From DASRAA01 sp963814165 (GTDB lineage: Bacteria > Acidobacteriota > Terriglobia > Terriglobales > Acidobacteriaceae): a stretch of DNA of 64,000 nucleotides. Within the stretch, counting starts at the first letter, position 1; every line of letters starts with the position of its first letter. Shown in pieces: positions 16,948 through 24,801 of this stretch. The DNA is taken from NCBI GenBank assembly GCA_963814165.1, contig CAWFBW010000011.1, positions 310,001-374,000 of the forward strand, in the 5' to 3' direction. A model generated the notes under the pieces. It did no database searches and was not told the origin of the DNA. It worked only from the letters and a program-made list of their open reading frames with translations. Both the position numbers and the translations under genes were made by a program.

Positions 16948-17557
16948 CGAAATACACTGCCTCTGGGGAGATTCCGGTCCACTCGCGAAGCGGATTCTCG
17001 CGCATTGCCGGGCCGCTTGAATTCGGCTGATTCCGCGAATGGTGCTACGCCTGCTCTCCCGAATGGGGATTGGCGACTAGGTGGCTTGCTCTAAGGTAAC
17101 ACCACATCTGGTGTTGCGGCTGAAGCGCGCTGCCTCGGAGTGGGGCGGGCGACAGTCAGGGTCGACCGGGCCGGGGGCAAAGAAACTGCGGCGGCGGGCC
17201 GCGGTGGGAGAGTTCAGATGAGGAGGGCCTTAATTTCCCATGTTTTCCGTTAGCGGTGTGCCGGAGTTTGATGTAGGATAAAAATACATGCAACTCGGCC
17301 GTACGTCGGGGCGTAGGTCACACGGTTATGCCGTGGGGCACGGGGTCGGGGTGCAAAAGACCGTAAGCAGAAATTATGACGATCCGGTTATAAAAGCAGT
17401 AAACATCAGGAAACAATGGTTTTGTTATTCTGATGCGTGCTGTACAATCGGAGCGGTTATTTTGCAGGGCGAAGTAATTAGTACCTGACAAGTTTAAAAC
17501 TGAACCCCGGTAGGCCACTTTGCTTACGGTACTGCTAGAGTTCCGGAGGAATTAAGA
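16948..17557. other. Divergent intergenic region, about 600 bp
   Basis: Separates the NtrC regulator (minus) from the OmpA-like gene (plus). The half near 17280-17520 is clearly more AT-rich than its surroundings and probably holds promoters; TTGTTA (17422) and TACAAT (17443) are a possible but short-spaced pair. No convincing coding frame, and no clear sigma-54 GG-N10-GC pair was found by eye. Confidence 0.5.
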
Positions 17558-19168
17558 ATGGCGTGTTGTGATGGACTTCCCAAACGGTTTTTTGCGACAT
17601 CGATCGCGATAGCGATTGCGGTTTGCATGATGGGGGCGCTGGCCGCGGCGCAACAAACCCTACAGCCAAAGGCCGAGGTGTACGGCGGCTACTCTTGGCT
17701 AAACCCGAATGGTTATGTGGACTGGGGCAAGGTTCCTTCGATTGCTAACGGATGGGACGGTTCCGGTACGTTTTATTTGCCGAGCGCCAGAAACCTGGGC
17801 ATCGTGCTCGATGGCAGCGGACACTACAACAGCACTTATTCCAATGTTGGACTAGGTATGTTGGGTGTCCAGTACAAGTTCAGGAACGATCAGTTTTCTC
17901 CTTTTGTGCGTGTAATGGTCGGCTCGGCCCACATTGAGCCGGCGGGTCTGAATTCGGAATGGCGGCTGGCAGTTGCAGCCGGCGGCGGATTCGACTTGAC
18001 TCTGACCAACCTGATTTCGCTGCGTATTGCGCAGGCGGACTGGGTCTACACGTCCTACAATCCTGGCCTCTACAACAATCACACTTCATCGTGGAACATG
18101 GCGCGCTTGTCAGCGGGCGTCGTGTTCAATCTGGGCAACTACTACACGGCTCCGATTTCGGCAGCCTGTACCGCGACGCCTGCGTCAGTTATGGCCGGCG
18201 AACCGGTCACGGTTACGACCCACGGAACCAATTTTGATCCGAAGCACAAGCTGACCTACGCGTGGACCACGACCGGCGGCAAGCTGGACACCGCTAACGC
18301 GGAGAGTGCGCGCGTGGATACCACCGGCTTGAACGATGGCACCTACACCGCCAATGCGACGATTACGGACCCCAAGGGACCGAAACTTCACAACGTGGCG
18401 AATTGCGGCGCGAACTTCGCGATCAACAACCCGCACAACCCGCCACAGGTGGTCTGTCAGGCCAATCCGACAACGGTGAAGTCGGGTGAATCCGCGACGA
18501 TCACTGCGAACGCCACCAGCCCCGACAAGGGCGTGACGATTGCCAGCTACAGCTTCTCTGCTCCGCAGGGCAAGCTGACTCCGAGCGGCAACACCGCAAC
18601 ACTTGACACCACCGGCTTGCCGGGAACGACGGTACCGGTTACGGTCACCGCCACGGATTCGCGTGGCTTGACCGGTAGCTGTACTGCTCAGGTTGGCGTC
18701 ATTGAGGAAATCAAGTGCGTCAGCGTCGAAGATTGGGGCGAGTGTACCTTCGAGAAGAACCCGAAGAAGCCCGGTCGCGTCGATAACGATTGCAAGGACG
18801 TCCTCGACAAGATGGCCCTCCGTCTGCAGCAGAACCCGAATGGCAAGCTTTCGGTGGTCGGCTTCACGGATGACACCGAAGTCATCAAGATGAAGGAACT
18901 GGGTGCGCAGCGCTCGGTCAACGTGAAGTACTACATGGTGCAGGACGAGCTCGGACCGAAGGTTGATGGTTCGCGCATCGAGCCTCGCGAAGGTGGTACG
19001 AAGGGCAAGGCGACTCACTTCTACTTCGTACCGGAAGGCAACCTCTGCTCCGGTCAGGTAGTGGAAGGAACGCCGGTTGACGAAAACGCTGTGCAGGGTC
19101 AGGCCCGCAAGGCTCCGGCCCCTGCCAAGAAAAAGGCCAAGAAACCTGCCGCGCCCCCGGCGCAGTAG
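17558..19168 (+). CDS. Outer-membrane protein: beta-barrel, two Ig/PKD-like domains and OmpA-like C-terminal domain
   Basis: 536 residues with a signal peptide ending ALAAAQQ. Residues about 35-200 read as an eight-strand-type barrel (AEVYGGYSWLNPNG, GVQYKFRNDQFSPFVRVMVG, ARLSAGVVFNLGNYY). Two Ig/PKD-like repeats follow (ATPASVMAGEPVTVTTHGTN; ANPTTVKSGESATITANATS). About 390-490 is OmpA-like (KLSVVGFTDDTEVIKMKELG, AQRSVNVKYYMV), likely peptidoglycan-binding, although the usual NxxLSxxRA signature is altered. A Lys/Ala/Pro tail ends the protein. Strong ribosome binding site GGAGGAATT before ATG 17558 and a terminator at 19194 frame a single-gene unit. Predicted role: envelope anchor. Confidence 0.8.
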   Translation: MACCDGLPKRFFATSIAIAIAVCMMGALAAAQQTLQPKAEVYGGYSWLNPNGYVDWGKVPSIANGWDGSGTFYLPSARNLGIVLDGSGHYNSTYSNVGLGMLGVQYKFRNDQFSPFVRVMVGSAHIEPAGLNSEWRLAVAAGGGFDLTLTNLISLRIAQADWVYTSYNPGLYNNHTSSWNMARLSAGVVFNLGNYYTAPISAACTATPASVMAGEPVTVTTHGTNFDPKHKLTYAWTTTGGKLDTANAESARVDTTGLNDGTYTANATITDPKGPKLHNVANCGANFAINNPHNPPQVVCQANPTTVKSGESATITANATSPDKGVTIASYSFSAPQGKLTPSGNTATLDTTGLPGTTVPVTVTATDSRGLTGSCTAQVGVIEEIKCVSVEDWGECTFEKNPKKPGRVDNDCKDVLDKMALRLQQNPNGKLSVVGFTDDTEVIKMKELGAQRSVNVKYYMVQDELGPKVDGSRIEPREGGTKGKATHFYFVPEGNLCSGQVVEGTPVDENAVQGQARKAPAPAKKKAKKPAAPPAQ

Positions 19169-19193
19169 TCTCAAGGCCGCGAAGCAATAACCT

Positions 19194-19226
19194 GCCGGTG
19201 AGAGGTTTACCTCTCACCGGCTTTTT
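19194..19226 (+). terminator. Intrinsic terminator after the OmpA-like gene
   Basis: GCCGGTGAGAGG-TTTA-CCTCTCACCGGC followed by TTTTT: a perfect 12-bp stem, 25 bp after the stop codon. Confidence 0.95.
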
Positions 19227-19485
19227 CCTGAATACTCGAATTCAGTTGTTTACGGTTTGAGTTCGCTGCGTTTCCGTGGAGCGCTGGCGGGGGGGTACAC
19301 TAGATGCCAGCAGTTTGGCAGTAGGTCCTTCCCGAACAAGAGTTGTGTCCGCTGCTGGAGCCGCCGACTCCCGCTGGCATGTCGCACGGCCGCACTTGCT
19401 TTGCTACTGTGCGCCTGGCAGGTTGTGCCCGTAAGATTTCTGCGGGAGTGTTACGACTCACGATTTCTACATTGGAGATGTGCGC
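19227..19485. other. Leader region of the BNR-repeat gene
   Basis: No gene or clear repeat is seen. GGAG at 19474-19477 is the ribosome binding site for the start at 19486. Confidence 0.4.
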
Positions 19486-21627
19486 GTGGTATTCAATCGA
19501 CTGATTCTTGCCGGCGTCGTTGTGACGCTGTGCGTGGGGCTGCTTGGGGCTTCGGGCGTTCCCGTACCTTCGTCGTCGGATTGGGCGCTGATTGGTCCGG
19601 ACGGTGGTAATGTTCGCAGTCTCGCCTATGATCCCAGCGACCCCAACCGCTTGATGCTGGGTACCAGTGCGGGACAGTTATTCGTGTCGCAGGATGGCGG
19701 CAAGGTCTGGGCGCCACTGGCCCACCTCGGTACCCGCGACGACCTTGTGATTGACCACATCGTGTTCGATCCGACGAACCCGAAGACGATCTACGCTGCG
19801 GGATGGGGCCTGTACCACGATGATGATGGTGACGTGTTCCGCTCCGACGATGGCGGTGCGACGTGGAAGATGCTTCCGGGTGCGCACGGCAAATCCATCC
19901 GCGCCCTGGCGATGGCGCCCAGCGATCACAACGTATTGGTGATCGGAGCGCTGGATGGCGTATTCCGCTCGCAGGATGCCGGAGCCACATGGGAGAAGAT
20001 GACGCCGGATAATCCTGAGGTGCTGGAGAATAACGCCTCGCTCAAGAATTTTGTGTCGGTGGCGATCGATCCCGTCAACCCTGACATCGTCTATGCCGGT
20101 ACGCGCCATCTGGCGTGGAAGACCTCCAACGGCGGAAAGAATTGGCACAACATCAAGGACGGCATGTTGGATGACTCCGACGTGTTCAGCATCATCGTCG
20201 ATCCCAAGACGCCGTCACGTGTGTATGCCAGCGCCTGCTCCGGGATTTACAAAAGCGATAATGGCGCAGACCTGTTTCACCGCGTACAGGGCTTGCCGCA
20301 CTCCGCGATTCGCACCCGCGTGCTGAAGCAGGACCCAGTGCGATCGTCCATCGTTTACGCCGGGACCACCGGAGGCTTGTGGAAGACGGTGGATGGCGGC
20401 GCCAAATGGTCCCGGGTGACCGCTGACGACGTGGTGATAAACGACATCCTGATCGACCCCCGCAATCCCGAGCGCGTGCTGATCGCGACCGATCGCGGCG
20501 GCGTACTGGCCAGCAACGACGGTTTTGCCAAGTACCAGTCTTCGAACCGGGGCTTCTCGCACCGCATGGTCGGCGCGGTGATCCCGGACCACAAAGACAA
20601 GGACAGGCTCTATGTCGGCATTGTGAATGACAAAGTCCACGGTGGCATGTTTACCACCGATGACGTTGGCAAGACCTGGCTGCAAGTGAGCAAGGGGCTG
20701 GGCGATCGCGACATCCTAAGTCTGGAGCAGGCGGACAACGGCGTCTTGTTTGCCGGCACCAACCATGGCATCTTCTCCCTTAACTCGCTCCTTGGCGCCT
20801 GGCAACCGGCCGCAATGATTCGCGGGCCGGTGCCGGAGTGGCAGCCGAAAGCCGAACTCGCTCCAGAGCCTGCTGCCCCACGGCCGGCGGCGAAATCCAA
20901 AAAGAAGGGAACTACCGCGGCCCGCAAACCCGTGAGCCGTACCGCCAAGAAGGAGCCCATCGAGGTCCCAATCCCCATCGCGATTGCGCCGCGGGTGCGG
21001 TCGCTGCAAATTACCGACAAGGCATGGTACGCGGCGACGAACGAGGGGCTCTTCATCAGCGTCGATGGCGGCAAGAAGTGGTATGGGGCCCCGGTGGATG
21101 GCGAAAGTGATTTCGTGGCGGCCAACGATTATCCTGACGGCACACTTACGCTGGCCACCATCAAGCGCGCGTTTCTGTCGCGTGATGAAGGACGGACGTG
21201 GACGGATGTAACAATTCCGAATTACGTCACGGGTATTTACAACTTCACCATGGCGCCGGACTCCTCGCTGTGGCTGGCAGCCCGCGAAGGGGCAACGCAG
21301 TCTCCCGACGGCGGTAAGACGTGGAACCACGTGCTCAGCGGCTTGCCGTCGAAACATGTGCTGGCGGTGAAGTACGATCCCACGCTGCAGATGTTGTTGG
21401 CCACGGCCATGGAGTCGCACGAGGTCTACGAAAGCGCGGACGGCGGCAAGACCTGGCGCAAGGGGCCGGAGTCCACCTTTACGATTCGAAGCGCCATGGG
21501 ATACCAGGACCAGATACTGGCGGTATCGTGGCACAACGGATTGCTGCTGCAGCGGGTGAACGCCACGGCGTCATTGCCGGCTGCGCCAATCGATGTGGCT
21601 GCCACAGGGGCACGCAGCCAAAAATAG
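19486..21627 (+). CDS. Secreted BNR/Asp-box (sortilin-like) beta-propeller protein
   Basis: About 713 residues. Signal segment LILAGVVVTLCVGLLGASG, then repeated Asp-box hairpins of the form S-x-D-G-G-x-T-W: SQDGGKVWAPL, SDDGGATWKML, SQDAGATWEKM, TSNGGKNWHNI, TVDGGAKWSRV, TTDDVGKTWLQV, SVDGGKKWYGA, SRDEGRTWTDV, SPDGGKTWNHV and SADGGKTWRKG. These form one or two propellers like those of VPS10/sortilin-like and photosystem-assembly-factor-like proteins. A basic linker (about residues 460-500, RPAAKSKKKG...) splits the repeats into two blocks. No sialidase catalytic residues are evident, so binding rather than hydrolysis is more likely. GTG 19486 fits the GGAG spacing better than GTG 19480. Confidence 0.82.
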   Translation: MVFNRLILAGVVVTLCVGLLGASGVPVPSSSDWALIGPDGGNVRSLAYDPSDPNRLMLGTSAGQLFVSQDGGKVWAPLAHLGTRDDLVIDHIVFDPTNPKTIYAAGWGLYHDDDGDVFRSDDGGATWKMLPGAHGKSIRALAMAPSDHNVLVIGALDGVFRSQDAGATWEKMTPDNPEVLENNASLKNFVSVAIDPVNPDIVYAGTRHLAWKTSNGGKNWHNIKDGMLDDSDVFSIIVDPKTPSRVYASACSGIYKSDNGADLFHRVQGLPHSAIRTRVLKQDPVRSSIVYAGTTGGLWKTVDGGAKWSRVTADDVVINDILIDPRNPERVLIATDRGGVLASNDGFAKYQSSNRGFSHRMVGAVIPDHKDKDRLYVGIVNDKVHGGMFTTDDVGKTWLQVSKGLGDRDILSLEQADNGVLFAGTNHGIFSLNSLLGAWQPAAMIRGPVPEWQPKAELAPEPAAPRPAAKSKKKGTTAARKPVSRTAKKEPIEVPIPIAIAPRVRSLQITDKAWYAATNEGLFISVDGGKKWYGAPVDGESDFVAANDYPDGTLTLATIKRAFLSRDEGRTWTDVTIPNYVTGIYNFTMAPDSSLWLAAREGATQSPDGGKTWNHVLSGLPSKHVLAVKYDPTLQMLLATAMESHEVYESADGGKTWRKGPESTFTIRSAMGYQDQILAVSWHNGLLLQRVNATASLPAAPIDVAATGARSQK

Positions 21628-21650
21628 ACACTATCTGAATTAGTAGGGAG

Positions 21651-21680
21651 CGGAGACCCGAATGGGCCTCCGTTTTTTTT
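21651..21680 (+). terminator. Intrinsic terminator after the BNR gene
   Basis: CGGAGACCC-GAAT-GGGCCTCCG with one A/C mismatch, followed by eight T. Confidence 0.9.
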
Positions 21681-22072
21681 GGCGCGCCGCAGCGGGGGAA
21701 CGGGATGGTGCCAAATTGGAATGAAGCGGCGGAGAGCGTTCCGATGTGGGAATTCTGTGTTCCGGGACCGGGTCGATGCTTGGCGACGCCCCTACTTGTT
21801 TCCGCGATTTTGTGCAGCTGAGCGGAGTTTCATACGTTTACGCCGGAAAAACGGCTGCGCCGGTGAAATTGCATATGGCTTGTTGAGGGCGGCGAGTAGG
21901 TTAACTGCAGAGAGTCCGTGTTGGCACAGTACCGATTTGGAACTAAAGGTTTGCGAGCGAAATTCTTGATCTACAAGCATCGCAATCAGTTAGCGAGGTA
22001 GCGGGAAATGGCATCACTCGTGCATCCTGATTCGGTCGTAAGAATGAAATCGGGAACGGATCGGAGCTGGCC
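21681..22072. other. Intergenic region upstream of the signalling trio
   Basis: About 390 bp with no recognisable gene or repeat. GGAG at about 22063 precedes the GTG start at 22073. Confidence 0.4.
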
Positions 22073-22411
22073 GTGAATGACAGTAACAACAACAGTGGCG
22101 GGGCACCTACCGGAGAGATCCCATTGGATGAAGCGACTTTCCGAGCGCAGGCTGTGTCCGTAAGCCCCTCGGAGACGTTGGCGAACACCGAGGATTTGCG
22201 CGAGATCGTGCATGGTCTCAACAACGTGCTGGTGAGCATTCTGCTCAATGCGCAGTTCATGGAGTGGAAGTTGCCGTCCTACAGCCGGATGAGACGAAAC
22301 ACCCATGAAATTCAGCGAAGCGCGCAGCGGGCGGGAGTGCTCTTGAAGCGATTGGTCGTGCGCTCGGGCGCGACACAAAAGCCAGCGGGGACCGTGCTCG
22401 ACGCGCCGTAA
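22073..22411 (+). CDS. Small histidine-kinase-like DHp protein without an ATPase domain
   Basis: 112 residues from GTG 22073. After a polar N terminus the segment EDLREIVHGLNNVLVSILLN, an AQFMEWK turn and RRNTHEIQRSAQRAGVLLKRL match a two-helix dimerisation/phosphotransfer (DHp) domain with an H-box like H-x2-NN-x-L of hybrid kinases. No ATP-binding domain follows. It could accept phosphate from, or donate it to, the NtrC-type regulator encoded 209 bp downstream. The third gene of the group (24190) carries a related but His-less segment. Function inferred only from this resemblance. Confidence 0.6.
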   Translation: MNDSNNNSGGAPTGEIPLDEATFRAQAVSVSPSETLANTEDLREIVHGLNNVLVSILLNAQFMEWKLPSYSRMRRNTHEIQRSAQRAGVLLKRLVVRSGATQKPAGTVLDAP

Positions 22412-22569
22412 GATGTGCGCCGGCGAGAAACGATGGCCGAGTTCCAATTTGGTCAGCGTCGCACCGCAAGAACCGCCGGTCACAACACGTGACCATGAAA
22501 CGGGAGATCAAGAAGAATGCCGGAACCTACCAGTGGTGAGTGACTATCGACCAGTAGTAGGAAAGTGAC

Positions 22570-22585
22570 TCACACGAATGTGTGA
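22570..22585. promoter_or_regulatory. Palindrome TCACAC-GAAT-GTGTGA
   Basis: A perfect 6+6 bp inverted repeat 36 bp before the NtrC-type gene start (22621), in a position where a repressor or autoregulator could bind. No regulator is assigned. Confidence 0.4.
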
Positions 22586-22620
22586 TGCCTGCACTAGCGT
22601 TAATTTCCCAAAAAGGGACA

Positions 22621-24105
22621 ATGAGTATGGAAGTTGCTGCCATTTCATTACAAGAGCGCTCGGAGATTCCGAGCTGCCAGGAAGAAGGCCGGACCGTGCT
22701 GACATCGGAGATTGAGCCCCACGTAGCACCCAACGCTGATGCAAACCTGCTTAACCTGTTGATCGTGGACGACGAACGGACGGTCCGGGAATCCTGCCGG
22801 GACGTAGCGCAGACGCTGGGCTTCGCCACGCGGATTGCCGACTCACCGGATCACTGCTATCGCATTCTGGACAGCATGAACATCGACGTCGTGCTGCTCG
22901 ATCTGCGGTTGCCGGGCACCAACGGCATGGAAGTGCTGCGCGAAATAAAACGGCGGAGGCCGGACACGGTGGTGGTCATCATGACCGGCTTCGCTAGCGT
23001 CCAGTCCGCCGTGCAGGCCATGAAATCGGGAGCGTACGACTACGTGACCAAGCCGTTCACGTTTGATGAACTCCGGCTGGTACTCGATCGAGTCACGGCG
23101 CACTTACAGATGGCGACGGAAAACCGGCTGTTGCGCGAGCAGGTCAAGTCGCGGCACGGCTTTGGCGCGATGGTGGGCCAGGCTCCCGAAATGGACCGCT
23201 TATACCGCATTATTGCGAAGGCTTCTTCGAGTACACATCCTGTGCTGATCCTGGGCGAAAGCGGTACCGGCAAAGAACTGGTGGCGCGCTCGATACACTA
23301 TTCGGGGCCTTTGCGCGACCGTCCGTTTATTCCGGTGGACTGCGGGTCGCTGGTGCCCAGCCTGATCGAGAGCGAGTTGTTCGGCTACGTGAAAGGCGCC
23401 TTTACCGGGGCTGTCCGCTCCAAGGACGGCCTGATGGCCGCGGCGGAAGGCGGCACGGTGTTTCTGGATGAAGTGGGCGAGTTGCCGGTCGACCTGCAGG
23501 CCAAGCTCTTGCGAGCCTTGCAGGAAAAGGAGATTCGTCCAGTCGGCGGGACCCGGGCAGTTCCCATCAACGTAAGAATTCTCGCCGCCACCAATCGCGA
23601 CCTGGAGGCGGCGGTGCAGCAGGGCTCATTCCGGCGCGATCTGTATTTCCGGCTGAATGTGCTGACCCTGCGCGTGCCGCCGTTGCGGGAGCGCAAGCAG
23701 GACATTCCGTTGCTCGCCGGGCACGTCCTGGAACGGGTAGCCCGCACCACGGGAGTACAACGCAACATCAGCGATGACGCGCTGAAACTCATGCTCAATT
23801 ACGACTGGCCGGGAAACGTACGCGAACTGGAGAACTGCCTGGAACGCGCCTGCGCGCTGACGACAGGTCCAACCATGCACATTGCCGACCTGCCGACGGC
23901 GCTGCAGAATTTCCATTCGCAGGATCCGGTGGTGGCGGTGCCGACCGAATCTTCCGGAATTGCACCGCTGGCCGACATGGAGAGACACGCCATCCTGCAC
24001 GCCATCGCTCTACTGAACGGTGACAAGCTGGAGGCAGCCAAGCAGCTTGGCATCGGCAAAACCACGCTCTACCGCAAATTGAAGGAGTACGGCTCGGTGG
24101 CCTAA
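22621..24105 (+). CDS. Sigma-54-dependent response regulator (NtrC family)
   Basis: 494 residues from ATG 22621 (AAAAAGGGA upstream); the first 38 or so are a non-conserved extension. Receiver: NLLIVDDERTVRESCRDVA, Asp in VVLLDLRLPGTNGM, Lys in YVTKPFTF. AAA+: GESGTGKELVARS, the standard sigma-54 loop GAFTGA, Walker B GGTVFLDEVGELP, YFRLNVLTLRVPPLRERKQD. C-terminal Fis-type HTH: LEAAKQLGIGKTTLYRKLKEYG. All key residues are present. It sits between two small proteins with kinase-like helices (22073 and 24190), which suggests a local relay, and no full histidine kinase is adjacent. Confidence 0.93.
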   Translation: MSMEVAAISLQERSEIPSCQEEGRTVLTSEIEPHVAPNADANLLNLLIVDDERTVRESCRDVAQTLGFATRIADSPDHCYRILDSMNIDVVLLDLRLPGTNGMEVLREIKRRRPDTVVVIMTGFASVQSAVQAMKSGAYDYVTKPFTFDELRLVLDRVTAHLQMATENRLLREQVKSRHGFGAMVGQAPEMDRLYRIIAKASSSTHPVLILGESGTGKELVARSIHYSGPLRDRPFIPVDCGSLVPSLIESELFGYVKGAFTGAVRSKDGLMAAAEGGTVFLDEVGELPVDLQAKLLRALQEKEIRPVGGTRAVPINVRILAATNRDLEAAVQQGSFRRDLYFRLNVLTLRVPPLRERKQDIPLLAGHVLERVARTTGVQRNISDDALKLMLNYDWPGNVRELENCLERACALTTGPTMHIADLPTALQNFHSQDPVVAVPTESSGIAPLADMERHAILHAIALLNGDKLEAAKQLGIGKTTLYRKLKEYGSVA

Positions 24106-24189
24106 AGGCCGTACGCGATCCTGCCTCACCGAGCCCGCGCCATCGCGGGACAGGCGAGGTGTGTCCAGCCGCCAGAATGGAGGAAACCC

Positions 24190-24747
24190 GTGATACTGCT
24201 CGTAACCGGTTCGTCGCGCGCTCAGGAGTGCGCGGCGGCCATCGAAAAAAAGACCCACCACAAGACTCTGATAGCGTCCTCACCGGCTAGGGCGATCGAG
24301 TGCCTGCAACTGCATGAGTTTGATGTCCTGGTCATGGATGAATCGTTCCAGCAAGTGGACAGCGGTTCCGAAAACCTCGTGGTTGCGCACGGAGGCAACG
24401 CCCTGCCGATTTACGTCAACCTCGCGTTGCACGGGGCCGATCGGGTGGCAACAGAGGTGAACTGCGGCCTGCAACGGCTGGTGCGCGAGCGCATGGCCGC
24501 GATGCGCGCGGCGGCTAGCGAACTCCGCAACGATTTGCGCGGCGAGGTGACGGCCATCCTGTTGAACACGGAGCTTGCGATGCGGGAGAAGTCGCTGGCA
24601 CCTGGCACAGCACAGAAGCTCGGCATCGTGCACGAGATGGCCGAAAAGATGCGGCGCAAACTCGAGGGTCATCCACCCGAGGCGGTGGGCGTTCCGCTGA
24701 AGCCGCGGCTGGTGAACCGGCAGCCTGCCGCGCGCGCGACCCACTAA
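24190..24747 (+). CDS. Degenerate receiver plus His-less DHp-like helical domain
   Basis: 185 residues from GTG 24190 (GGAGGAAACCC just before). Residues 1-100 follow a receiver pattern (MILLVTGSSRAQECAAAIEK, EFDVLVMDES where the phospho-Asp strand would be, LPIYVNLALHGAD), but the acidic pocket is poor, so it may be a pseudo-receiver. Residues 105-155 (RAAASELRNDLRGEVTAILL, NTELAMRE, IVHEMAEKMRRKL) resemble a DHp helix pair in which the phosphorylatable His is replaced. It likely works with the NtrC-type regulator 84 bp upstream, perhaps as a modulator. I know of no named family for this arrangement. Confidence 0.55.
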   Translation: MILLVTGSSRAQECAAAIEKKTHHKTLIASSPARAIECLQLHEFDVLVMDESFQQVDSGSENLVVAHGGNALPIYVNLALHGADRVATEVNCGLQRLVRERMAAMRAAASELRNDLRGEVTAILLNTELAMREKSLAPGTAQKLGIVHEMAEKMRRKLEGHPPEAVGVPLKPRLVNRQPAARATH

Positions 24748-24801
24748 GACCCGAGCGCAGCAGGAAATGCCGCTGCGAACGCGGTCAGCAACAGCTGTCG
24801 G

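Noticed and set aside
16948..17557. Sigma-54 promoter near the NtrC regulator
   Set aside because: Candidate GG and GC pairs around 17070-17095 have spacers of 6 or 14 bases rather than 10.
18185..19174. 329-codon open frame opposite the OmpA-like gene
   Set aside because: Arg/Leu-rich composition and no start context; shadow of the real gene.
21679..21969. 96-codon frame after the BNR-gene terminator
   Set aside because: Starts inside the terminator T tract surroundings, no ribosome binding site, no domain.
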